Positions 7,929 through 15,953 of a stretch of 37,892 nucleotides of DNA are shown in pieces (within the stretch, counting starts at the first letter, position 1; every line of letters starts with the position of its first letter). The position numbers and the translations under genes are program-made. Source of the stretch: UBA9845 sp051889975 (GTDB lineage Bacteria; Bacillota; Clostridia; Christensenellales; UBA1242); NCBI GenBank assembly GCA_051889975.1, contig JBJFDJ010000026.1:1-37892 (forward strand). The letters are read 5' to 3'. The notes under the pieces are model-generated. The model had not been told where the DNA came from. It made no database searches and worked only from the letters and a program-made list of their open reading frames with translations.

Positions 7929-8852
7929 TTACATAAAATTTTCATCTAAAATTTTAAAAACATCTTCAACTTTTTCGCACTGCATAAGTTCTAGTTTTAA
8001 TTGATTTGGAATATTTTCGCCCTTAAAATATTGTAACAAGTGTTTTCGCATATTTGTTACAACAAAATGTTCGTCATAGTGTTGCATTAAAATTTGATAT
8101 TGCTCTTTTATTGTTTGCAACCTATCATATTCCATATTATAGCCAAGCAATTCACAAAATATTTTTGGGTTGCCAACTGCTCCTCTGCCAATCATAACTG
8201 CATCTGCTTTTGTAATATCCAAAATTTTTTGATAATCAGCCCGATTGCAAACATCACCATTTGCAACAACCGGAATTTTAACTGCCCTTTTAACTTCTGC
8301 TATTGCCAAATAATCAGCCTTGCCCGAATATCCTTGGCTTGTCAACCTCCCATGAACCGTGATGGCACTTGCTCCTGCGTTTTCCATTTCTTTTGCAAAT
8401 TCAACTGCAACATTTTTATCAAAACCAAGTCTCATTTTAACAGTGACGGGCTTGTTTGTTGACTTAACTGCCGTCTCAACAATGCGTTTTGCAAGCCCAA
8501 TTTGAGTCATCAAATAACTGCCTTCGCCATTTTTGATTATCTTTGGCGCAGGACAGCCCATATTTATGTCAATGATGTCAAAATCATTTAAAACTGGATG
8601 ATTTATTGCTTCGGCAATCACTTCTGGTTCGTGGCCAAAAAGTTGAACGGCTTTTATGTCTTCTAGTGGCGAAGTGATTAACAATTGTTTTGTCTTTTCG
8701 CTGTCATAAATAAGACCTTTTGCACTTATCATTTCGGTTGTTGTTAAGCCAGCGCCATATTTTTTGCACAAATGTCTAAAAGCAACATCAGTATACCCTG
8801 CCATGGGTGCTAAAAACAAATTGTTTTTTGTAACTATATCTTTTATCTTCAT
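7929..8852 (-). CDS. dusB: tRNA-dihydrouridine synthase (DusB-like)
   Basis: FMN-dependent reductase that converts specific uridines in the tRNA D-loop to dihydrouridine. The 307 residues form a TIM barrel with LAPMAGYTD at the start, the catalytic Cys100 in DINMGCPAPK, the basic TVKMRLGFD strand, and the FMN phosphate motif ANGDV followed by VMIGRGAVGNP. Length and motifs fit the DusB branch that is usual in Bacillota, but the exact uridine position cannot be read from the sequence. It lies 49 bases after the flippase gene and probably belongs to the same transcription unit as spoVT. The Shine-Dalgarno is weak. Confidence 0.93.
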   Translation of the reverse strand: MKIKDIVTKNNLFLAPMAGYTDVAFRHLCKKYGAGLTTTEMISAKGLIYDSEKTKQLLITSPLEDIKAVQLFGHEPEVIAEAINHPVLNDFDIIDINMGCPAPKIIKNGEGSYLMTQIGLAKRIVETAVKSTNKPVTVKMRLGFDKNVAVEFAKEMENAGASAITVHGRLTSQGYSGKADYLAIAEVKRAVKIPVVANGDVCNRADYQKILDITKADAVMIGRGAVGNPKIFCELLGYNMEYDRLQTIKEQYQILMQHYDEHFVVTNMRKHLLQYFKGENIPNQLKLELMQCEKVEDVFKILDENFM

Positions 8853-8901
8853 GCTTTAATTTTACAACACATCAAAATTTTTTACCAGCAAAAAACTTAA
8901 A

Positions 8902-10563
8902 TTAACTGCTTTGTTTTTCCTTTTTTTTAAAAAACATACCAAATATTTTTTTTACATCCAAAACTTTTGTTAACACCAACACCAAAAAATATATAAACAC
9001 TCCTAGCGCTCCCATAATCAAAGTGCTTATGCGTTGAGACAAAATCCCATTTAAAACAACTTTGAATAACTTCATTGTTAAACACATAATGCCGGCAGAA
9101 ACAACTGGAAAAACAAAAAATTTTGATATTGAAAATTTGATGTTAACTCGTTTTTTTATTGCACGCACGTTTAAGATAAATGCCAGCGAATAAAACAACA
9201 TATCAGCAATTGCTGTGCCGTAAATATTTATACTTTTTGATGTGACGGTTAACAGCAAAACAACTATTCTTAAAATTGCACATATACCCATATTGACAAC
9301 AGGTGTTTTGCTGTCTTCAAAGCCCTGCAAAATGCTTGATGACAAGTTTAACAAACTCAAATAAATTATGTTAAAGGCATTTAGTCGCAACAAATCAGTT
9401 GCAATTTGAGTTTCATAAACAATTTTGCTGTTTAAACCACCTGCATACAAAAAATTGATGATATCGCCCGAAAAGAATATAAAAACAAATGCACACGCAA
9501 TACCAATTAACCAAACTATTTTAAAACTTTCGGCTATGTTGCTTTGTGATTTTTCAATGTTCTTTGATTTTATATTTGGAATGAGACTTTGTCCAAAACT
9601 TGTTGCAATGACGGTTGGCATGCTAACAAGCGAAGCAACAATGCCATCTTCCAGCCCAAAAAGTGTGTAGGCAATTGTGTTATTGAGACCTATTCTAATT
9701 AATAATGGAACAATTGTTAAACTATCAATTGCACCAAGAAGGGGCATAATGCAAGATTCTAGCGAAACAAAAAAGCCAAAATTAAAGATGTTTTTAATGG
9801 CATATTTTAAACTTATGTTGCGTGAAGTTTTGTTTTTTAATGTGATTTGCATGTTATTATTTGCAATTTCATTGTTTTTAAGTTTAAACTTGCTTTTATT
9901 CTTTAAAATAATGTTAGCATCAATTTCTTTTTTGTTAAACAAAAACAGGACGAATGCAAAAATCAGTGAAAAAACTTCGCTTATTGTTATGCCCAAAACA
10001 GTGCCAAAAACTGCATATATTATACCATATTTAACAAAATGATTTGCAAGTAGCAAACTAAACAACAATTTTATTATTTGTTCAACAACTTGAATGCTAC
10101 CACTATAAAGCATTTTGTGTTTGCCCAAAAAATAGCCTTTTAGGGTGGAAATTAAACTGCTTAATATTATTGAAGGCAAAATGGCATAATAACAAATTGC
10201 AAGGTTGCTTTCGCCTTGATATTTTGAAATTATGGGCGTTAGAGCCCCCAGCAAAACAGCAAAAAATGTTGAGATTGAAAAAGATATAATAAAGCCTGCC
10301 TGCAAGTATTTTTTTATGTTGTGTTTGCTATATTTTGCGTTTTCGCGCGAAACAAATTTGCTAACTGCAACATTTATGCCACTTGATGCAAGCCCCAGCA
10401 TAAATGCAAAAATTGGGAATATCAATTGATATAGTCCCAACCCTTCACTGCCCAAAATTTTTAGCAGTGGAATTCGATATATTGCACCTATTATTTTGGT
10501 TATGAGATTACATATCACCAAAATAACAGCGCCCATTAAAAATGTATTTTTTGTTTTTTGCAT
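8902..10563 (-). CDS. Polysaccharide/lipid II flippase-like protein (SpoVB/YabM family)
   Basis: Multi-pass membrane protein of the MVF/polysaccharide transporter superfamily, related to SpoVB, YabM and MurJ, which move lipid-linked cell-wall or polysaccharide precursors across the membrane. The N terminus shows the family signature GAIYRIPLLKILGSEGLGLYQ, split here as GAIYRIPLL and GSEGLGLYQ, and about 14 hydrophobic segments follow. The internal loop near residues 215-250 is rich in Lys and Asn. I place the start at the ATG at 10563, one base after the spoVT stop (TGATATG); a TTG at 10572 inside spoVT is possible. Coupling to spoVT copies the spoVT-yabM order of Bacillus. Substrate is not known. 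Confidence 0.88.
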   Translation of the reverse strand: MQKTKNTFLMGAVILVICNLITKIIGAIYRIPLLKILGSEGLGLYQLIFPIFAFMLGLASSGINVAVSKFVSRENAKYSKHNIKKYLQAGFIISFSISTFFAVLLGALTPIISKYQGESNLAICYYAILPSIILSSLISTLKGYFLGKHKMLYSGSIQVVEQIIKLLFSLLLANHFVKYGIIYAVFGTVLGITISEVFSLIFAFVLFLFNKKEIDANIILKNKSKFKLKNNEIANNNMQITLKNKTSRNISLKYAIKNIFNFGFFVSLESCIMPLLGAIDSLTIVPLLIRIGLNNTIAYTLFGLEDGIVASLVSMPTVIATSFGQSLIPNIKSKNIEKSQSNIAESFKIVWLIGIACAFVFIFFSGDIINFLYAGGLNSKIVYETQIATDLLRLNAFNIIYLSLLNLSSSILQGFEDSKTPVVNMGICAILRIVVLLLTVTSKSINIYGTAIADMLFYSLAFILNVRAIKKRVNIKFSISKFFVFPVVSAGIMCLTMKLFKVVLNGILSQRISTLIMGALGVFIYFLVLVLTKVLDVKKIFGMFFKKKEKQSS

Positions 10564-10564
10564 A

Positions 10565-11095
10565 TCAACCAACTTGTTTGCCTAAAAATTCGGCAAAGGC
10601 TTGTCCTAGTTTTAAGTTATCCAAAGTGACTTCCTTGTTTGCATTAAACAAGATTATTGCACCAAACACATCGCCGGCATTTGTTATTGGGCAAACTGCA
10701 AAATTAGATATTGAAATTTCACCAAACAATGATGTGTTTAAATTTGCTTTGTCATATATTTTGCTTGTTCTGTAATTTATTGCTTTTTCAATGCCACTAT
10801 CTAGTTGCCTGTTTATGTAAGTGTTTTTATTTGCGCCATTGCATGAAATAATTTTTTCCATATTCGTTACAAAAACAGATAGTTCTGTTGCCTTGAAAAT
10901 GCTTTCGGCAACTTCACTTGCAAAATCGCTTATCTCCAAAATTGGAGAATATTTTTTTAACAATAACTCTCCATTTTCACCACTATAAATCTCCAAAGGT
11001 GTGCCGTTTTTTATTTTTAATGTTCTTCTTATTTCTTTTGGTATGACTATTCTGCCAAGTTCATCTATTCGTCTCACCACTCCTGTTGCTTTCAT
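10565..11095 (-). CDS. spoVT: Stage V sporulation protein T (AbrB-type regulator with GAF domain)
   Basis: DNA-binding regulator of late forespore gene expression in spore formers. Residues 1-50 are an AbrB/MazE-type swapped-hairpin domain with MKATGVVRRIDELGRIVIPK, the near-invariant SpoVT start. Residues about 55-176 form a GAF-like domain that binds a signal in the family. The length of 176 matches SpoVT and not AbrB (about 95). AAGGAG lies eight bases before the ATG. It is followed at once by a SpoVB/YabM-type flippase, as in Bacillus. Presence suggests descent from a spore-forming lineage; it does not prove that this organism sporulates. Confidence 0.93.
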   Translation of the reverse strand: MKATGVVRRIDELGRIVIPKEIRRTLKIKNGTPLEIYSGENGELLLKKYSPILEISDFASEVAESIFKATELSVFVTNMEKIISCNGANKNTYINRQLDSGIEKAINYRTSKIYDKANLNTSLFGEISISNFAVCPITNAGDVFGAIILFNANKEVTLDNLKLGQAFAEFLGKQVG

Positions 11096-11522
11096 TTAAA
11101 ATACTCCTTGTTTTTATTATTTTATATTTGACAAAAAATATGTATAATTTTGGCAATTTGTTTTAAAAACAAGTTTATTTTTATTGCTTATTTTTTTGAT
11201 GTCACAACTTTTAAAAATTTATTTTACGCAGTCATAAAAAGCAAACTGCAAATGAGATAAGAATAGTTTTAAAAAGAGCATTAAAATTTTGGGAGATTTT
11301 TTGTGGCTGTTTTTGCTCTAAAAAATGCACTTAAAGTTATTTTGTCAATTATTTATCATAATTTTAAAACATAAAAAACACCATCAAAAATGATGATGTT
11401 TTTTTGTTAAATTTAATTGTGCAAATTTGTTTTGCATACTTTTAAAAGTAAATAAACGTTAATTTGTTTATATTATTTTTAAAACTTCTGCTCAATTTGT
11501 TTGCACTTTGTTAAAATTTTTT
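11096..11522. other. Intergenic region upstream of spoVT
   Basis: 427 bases without a confident gene. It holds the spoVT 5' region, an interrupted inverted repeat about 60 bases upstream of spoVT (TTGTTTT/AAAACAA, near 11158-11172), a possible 23-codon plus-strand frame (11303-11374, GTG start, GGGAG seven bases upstream) and a minus-strand terminator (11372-11405). I see no clear sigma-A promoter for spoVT; a sporulation sigma factor may be used. Confidence 0.6.
11372..11405 (-). terminator. Terminator downstream of the envelope operon
   Basis: 8-bp stem ACATCATC/GATGGTGT on the minus strand (11392-11399 with 11378-11385), extended by A-T pairs, then a T run. One T-G wobble makes the stem complete only in minus-strand RNA, so it serves the operon that ends at 11523. 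Confidence 0.75.
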
Positions 11523-12344
11523 TTAAACTATCAAATCAGTTGGGTCAACATCGGCGTCTTGCGTGTTGGCTTCTTGCGTGCTTGTGCTTTGGTTTTCATC
11601 GTCTAAATTTTCAATGTTTTCGGCGTCTTCGTCTGTTTGTTCGTCTTTTGCGTCTTCATCATTTGTGATGTCACTGTTGGCTTTTGTAAGTCTATCTTGT
11701 TCAATTTGATTTTTTAGATTGCTTAAAGTTAACATTAAAACAGGATTAACAAAAATCAAAAACAAGCAAAAACCTGCAAATGTGCCCCAAACATAAAGCA
11801 TATAACTGTTTGTATTTAAGCACAAACCAACTAACATTGCAAACAAAATACAAAGCGCAACCAAAATTAACAAGATAAACAAGAATATCATGCCAAGACC
11901 AAAGAGTTTTGGACGATAACCCTTTGCTGTTTCATGCGACTTTTTAAAACTTGCAAGCAAGTCATTATCTTTTGCATATTCAAAAACAAAAGCATAATTT
12001 ACAAAAAATATTATTGCTGGAACAATTGCAAGTGCAAAGCCAAAAACATAACTTATTGCGCACAAAATTGCAACAAGCAAATATGTTAAAAAGCCACTGC
12101 CTAATTTAAACACATGTTCAACTTTAACATTTTCGTCTTTTGCATTTTTAACAAACATTGTTTGTGTTGGCAAAAACAAAAACCAACTTGCAAATGAAAT
12201 CACAAGTGAGTTTGTGAGCAAAAATACAAGCAAAAATACACCAAATTGAAGCAGAGATGACAACAATATTTTTTGCCAATTTGCACCTAGTTGTTTTGTG
12301 CTTTGATTAAACACATCTTTGATTGAAATTTTTTTGTTTTCCAT
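11523..12344 (-). CDS. Multi-pass membrane protein with acidic C-terminal tail, unknown function
   Basis: The 273-residue product has roughly five to six hydrophobic segments between residues 24 and 210. A hydrophilic tail (about 212-273) follows that is very rich in Asp, Glu, Thr and Gln (DAKDEQTDEDAENIENLDDE), probably disordered. The core, including SHETAKGYRPKLFGLG, resembles the DUF975/glycerophosphodiesterase-type membrane domains found in many Bacillota, but I do not assign a function. GGAGAAATT precedes the ATG. It is the last gene of a four-gene operon with cls, 20 bases after the cls stop, which suggests a membrane or lipid role. Confidence 0.8.
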   Translation of the reverse strand: MENKKISIKDVFNQSTKQLGANWQKILLSSLLQFGVFLLVFLLTNSLVISFASWFLFLPTQTMFVKNAKDENVKVEHVFKLGSGFLTYLLVAILCAISYVFGFALAIVPAIIFFVNYAFVFEYAKDNDLLASFKKSHETAKGYRPKLFGLGMIFLFILLILVALCILFAMLVGLCLNTNSYMLYVWGTFAGFCLFLIFVNPVLMLTLSNLKNQIEQDRLTKANSDITNDEDAKDEQTDEDAENIENLDDENQSTSTQEANTQDADVDPTDLIV

Positions 12345-12364
12345 AATTTCTCCTTTTATATTTT

Positions 12365-13828
12365 TTACAAAATAGATGAAAATAATCTTGCAATGCTAAC
12401 AAGCATATTAAAAAATATATTTCTATTCTTTCTGTCTTGCTGAGTATATTCTTTGCTCATTAAGATGTCGTTTTTGTATATGTTTTTATACTCCAAAACC
12501 TTATCTTTATTATATATGACAACATTGTCTTCAAAGTTGAGCGAAAATGACCTGATGTCGACATTGCAACTGCCCAAAGTTAAGATTTTGTCATCAATAA
12601 ACAAAACTTTGCTATGTAAAAACCCATTGTAAATGTAAACTTTGCCACCCAAATCTAAAAACTCATTTATATAACTATAAGACGCCATGTGAACATGCAA
12701 ATGGTCAATTTTTTTTGGCATCATTATTTCAACTTCAACCCCACTCAAAAGCGCCAGTTTTAAAGCGCCCATAAAGCTATCATCGGGTATAAAATAAGGT
12801 GTTTGAATGCAGATTTTCTTTTTTGCCGAAACAATCATTTTTATCATACATTCTTTTATGCTTTCGTTGTTGTTGTCTGGACCACTTGATATCACTTGCA
12901 TTGCCACGCCTTTTGTTTCAGCTTGCTGAGTAATATCAGGGAAATATTTTTTGTTTAGATAATATTCTGTTGGCTTTTTGTCACTTATGCTATAGCGCCA
13001 GTCTGATAAAAAAATATTTTGCAGTGAATGAACAGCCTCGCCTTCTATTCGCAAATTTGCATCTCTCCATGGCGAAAGCCTTGGCTTATGCCCTATGTGG
13101 TCTTCACGTATGTTTGTGCCACCAGTATAACCTATTTTGCCATCAATAACAACAATTTTACGGTGATTTCTGTGATTTGCATTTGCATTTAACAACTTTA
13201 TTTTTAAAAATGGTGGAAAGAACTCGGCAATCTGCCCACCGGCTTTTTTTAACTTTCTAAAACTAGACTTAAATGTATTAAAACTGCCAATTGAATCATA
13301 CAAAACCCTAACTTCAACGCCCTCTTTTGCCTTTTTTATGAGTTCTTGTTTAACTAATTTTGAAATTTTGTCATTTGCAAAAATATAAAATTGAATGTGA
13401 ATTGTTTCTTTTGCATTGCGAATATCATCAATTAACTTTTGAACATATGCTTCTCCGTCAATATAATACTCGCACTTGTTGTCAGTGGTTAAAATGCTGT
13501 CACAATTATTTAAATTAAGCAAAATTAACTCTTTAAATTCATCATAATAACCCTTTGTTTTTGTGGCTTCTATTTGTTCAATTTGTTTTTTTATGTGCGC
13601 ATTGTATTCGTTTGTCATAAGCGACTTCTTTTTTAACATATTTTTAACACGATTGTTTAGTCCTGCGCCAATCAGCAAATACAAAGCAAGTCCAACAAAA
13701 GGCACAAGCAATGTAAAAGTCCATGCAGCAATACGCTCAAACTTTTTTTTGCTGATAAAAATCATATCAAACAAAATTATCAAACACAAAATATAATTGA
13801 TTAGTAAAAATATTTGAAGTGTGTTCAT
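12365..13828 (-). CDS. cls: Cardiolipin synthase (phospholipase D family)
   Basis: Makes cardiolipin from phosphatidylglycerol in the cytoplasmic membrane. The 487-residue length is standard. Two N-terminal membrane segments (about 3-24 and 36-54) are followed by two phospholipase D domains with complete HKD motifs: His222, Lys224, Asp229 (NHRKIVVIDGK) and His405, Lys407, Asp412 (LHSKVLFIDDK). Each HKD is followed by a Gly-Gly or Gly-Ser turn as in the family. AGGAG precedes the ATG. It lies in a tight operon with an acyltransferase-fold protein and two membrane proteins, which hints at lipid remodelling by the whole unit. Confidence 0.95.
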   Translation of the reverse strand: MNTLQIFLLINYILCLIILFDMIFISKKKFERIAAWTFTLLVPFVGLALYLLIGAGLNNRVKNMLKKKSLMTNEYNAHIKKQIEQIEATKTKGYYDEFKELILLNLNNCDSILTTDNKCEYYIDGEAYVQKLIDDIRNAKETIHIQFYIFANDKISKLVKQELIKKAKEGVEVRVLYDSIGSFNTFKSSFRKLKKAGGQIAEFFPPFLKIKLLNANANHRNHRKIVVIDGKIGYTGGTNIREDHIGHKPRLSPWRDANLRIEGEAVHSLQNIFLSDWRYSISDKKPTEYYLNKKYFPDITQQAETKGVAMQVISSGPDNNNESIKECMIKMIVSAKKKICIQTPYFIPDDSFMGALKLALLSGVEVEIMMPKKIDHLHVHMASYSYINEFLDLGGKVYIYNGFLHSKVLFIDDKILTLGSCNVDIRSFSLNFEDNVVIYNKDKVLEYKNIYKNDILMSKEYTQQDRKNRNIFFNMLVSIARLFSSIL

Positions 13829-13843
13829 GTATTTTCTCCTATG

Positions 13844-14512
13844 TTAAACAAAAAAACTTTTTCCCAGCTCTTGCTTAACTTTTTTTCGTTTAAAAATTAA
13901 CACTAATATGAGCAAAGTTAAACTTGCCAAAAAAGTTGAAAAACTTGGCCAAATAACCAAATTTAAAAAATAACTTACAACAAAGGTTACTGCCGAAAGA
14001 ATTGTAAATATAATCAATGGCAAAACAAACTCAAAACCTTTGTAATAATTTCTTATAAACACAATTATTGTTGAATAACAACTCATAAACAAAATGAAAA
14101 ATGGAATTACATAGTTAACTCCCCAGCCAAAAGTGTGCGTAAAGAGTTCTAAAAACAAAATATAAAGGCACACGCTTATGCCAACAATGGTTGAAATTGT
14201 TGAAAAACTCCACTGCTTTTTTATTGGATAATAGATATCCACAACAAATATCAAACAACCAGTTATAACATACCACGAATATGTTAGCCTGTGATTAAAA
14301 AACAAGTCAACACACAAACACAAAACAGTGCCAATAAGTGCAATAAACAACAAGATATTAAGTGTTAATTTTCGCTTGTCATGCCAAACTTTGTCATTTG
14401 GATAGCAAACAAAATTTTCGTCTTTTGTAAAATCTGATAAATCTTTTCCACACAGTGGACAATTGTTTATGTTGTCAGCAATATTTACATTACATTTATC
14501 ACAATGTTTCAT
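13844..14512 (-). CDS. Zinc-ribbon membrane protein (DUF6320-like)
   Basis: The first 24 residues form a zinc ribbon with two CxxC knuckles (CDKC and CPLC). After a linker come about six hydrophobic segments (about residues 48-205), and the C terminus is basic. The layout and the position directly after a condensation-fold acyltransferase gene match what I recall of the DUF6320 family; this is from memory and should be tested. Function is unknown; a membrane partner of the acyltransferase is a reasonable guess. GAGGAG lies shortly before the ATG, and the gap to the upstream gene is 9 bases. Confidence 0.8.
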   Translation of the reverse strand: MKHCDKCNVNIADNINNCPLCGKDLSDFTKDENFVCYPNDKVWHDKRKLTLNILLFIALIGTVLCLCVDLFFNHRLTYSWYVITGCLIFVVDIYYPIKKQWSFSTISTIVGISVCLYILFLELFTHTFGWGVNYVIPFFILFMSCYSTIIVFIRNYYKGFEFVLPLIIFTILSAVTFVVSYFLNLVIWPSFSTFLASLTLLILVLIFKRKKVKQELGKSFFV

Positions 14513-14521
14513 CAGTTCTCC

Positions 14522-15799
14522 TCATTTTAAATTTGTATAAATTGTTATGTCTAATCCCAGACTTTTTAAAATTGCAATCAGATTTTTTTCAATTGTTTTT
14601 TCTTTTATGCAACTTGTAATTGTCAAAGACAATTTGTTATTGTGCGTTATAACTGCCACATTTATTGTGTTTATCAAGCTTTTGCAAAGCAAAACATCAT
14701 ATCGCTCAACATATTCGTCAAACTCTTTTGGTGCATTTACATTCCCCAAATTTGTTAAAACGGTTGTGTAAGCATTTTCGCCAAACAATTTGTAAGAAAT
14801 GTGCAAGGCAATGTTTTTGATAAACAATGGCATTATGCGAACAAAAAAGTTTTTTTCGGCGCCAATATTTGCATTTATGTTTTTTATCATATTATCTTTT
14901 GTGATTGACGACATTTGAGTTTTAACAAGGTTGATTAGTTCGTCTAAATCTTCTGTTTTGTCTTTGCCATCAACAATCACATCCAGCCAACTTGAAAAAT
15001 TTCGCAGTGTCTTGGTCTCAAAAAATCTGCGCAAATTAATTGGAACATTTATGACAACAGGTTTCTTTTTTGCTATGAGTTGTTTTTGATAGTTGATTAA
15101 ACACTTTGCATACACGGCAACCAACAACTGCGTTATTGTGCAATTTTTTTCTTTTGCTTTTTCTTTTAATTTGTCGGCTGGCATAACGGCAGTTATAACA
15201 TCTAATTTGCCATTTTGCTCGGGCGTGCCATGAACTTGATATGCTTTTTTTGTGTTTCGAGGTGCTTTTCCACTATCGTCAGCATAGCGCCTAAAACTAT
15301 CTTCAACTTCTTCTGGATTTGGTTTGTCCCTATAATCTGCTTCTAGTTGTTCTGTGCTTATTTGCTTGCCTGTTAAAACCAAATAACAAGCAATTAACGA
15401 ATTTAAAAAGCAAACTGCACCTTTGCCATCGGTTAATGAATGAAAAATTTCAAAGCTTATTTTGTTTTTGTAGTATAAAACTCTAAACAAGTGCTTTTTT
15501 TTGTTTAGTTCCATGGTTCGGCAAGGATATGTTGTTTCTTCTTGCACCTTGGGAAAAGTTTGCATATTTTGAAAATAATGCCAAAACATCCCACGCCTTA
15601 ACGTAACATCAAGGTGTGGAAATCTCTCTATAACGGTTTCCAATGCCTTTTGCAAGATTGTTGGGTCTACATCTTCTTTTAAATATGCGCTTATTCTAAC
15701 AACGTTGTTCCAAGCGCCATTGCTTGCCGATGGATAGACTAATGCAGCATTGTCAAGTTTAATCCAACTATCATTTTTCTTTCTAAACTTTTGTTTCAT
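14522..15799 (-). CDS. Condensation-fold O-acyltransferase (alcohol acetyltransferase-like)
   Basis: The 425-residue protein has the architecture of the CoA-dependent acyltransferase/condensation superfamily. Its catalytic HxxxDG motif is visible as FHSLTDGKG, with His120 and Asp124. The C-terminal half carries the structural block VPINLRRFF and TNLGN, as in alcohol acetyltransferases and related enzymes. It probably acylates an alcohol or lipid hydroxyl from acyl-CoA; donor and acceptor cannot be read. It is the first gene of the operon that continues with a zinc-ribbon membrane protein and cardiolipin synthase. Two imperfect promoters fit upstream: TTGTAA (15837-15842) with TATAAT (15815-15820) at 16 bases, and a TTGACA further upstream at 20 bases from a TATAAA. 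Confidence 0.82.
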   Translation of the reverse strand: MKQKFRKKNDSWIKLDNAALVYPSASNGAWNNVVRISAYLKEDVDPTILQKALETVIERFPHLDVTLRRGMFWHYFQNMQTFPKVQEETTYPCRTMELNKKKHLFRVLYYKNKISFEIFHSLTDGKGAVCFLNSLIACYLVLTGKQISTEQLEADYRDKPNPEEVEDSFRRYADDSGKAPRNTKKAYQVHGTPEQNGKLDVITAVMPADKLKEKAKEKNCTITQLLVAVYAKCLINYQKQLIAKKKPVVINVPINLRRFFETKTLRNFSSWLDVIVDGKDKTEDLDELINLVKTQMSSITKDNMIKNINANIGAEKNFFVRIMPLFIKNIALHISYKLFGENAYTTVLTNLGNVNAPKEFDEYVERYDVLLCKSLINTINVAVITHNNKLSLTITSCIKEKTIEKNLIAILKSLGLDITIYTNLK

Positions 15800-15902
15800 G
15801 TTTTACCTAGTAATATTATATAATATTTACTAAAAATTACAAAAGATTTATACAAAAAAATAGTTTACTATTTGTCAAAAATACAAGTTATTGTTAAAAA
15901 CA

Positions 15903-15950
15903 ACAAAAAACACTCAAAATAATAATTTTATCATTTTGAATGTTTTTATT
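15903..15950 (-). terminator. Terminator of the giant surface protein gene
   Basis: 12-bp minus-strand stem AACATTCAAAAT/ATTTTGAGTGTT (15933-15944 with 15909-15920) with one T-G wobble, then a T run, starting 10 bases after the stop codon. Confidence 0.85.
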
Positions 15951-15953
15951 TTT

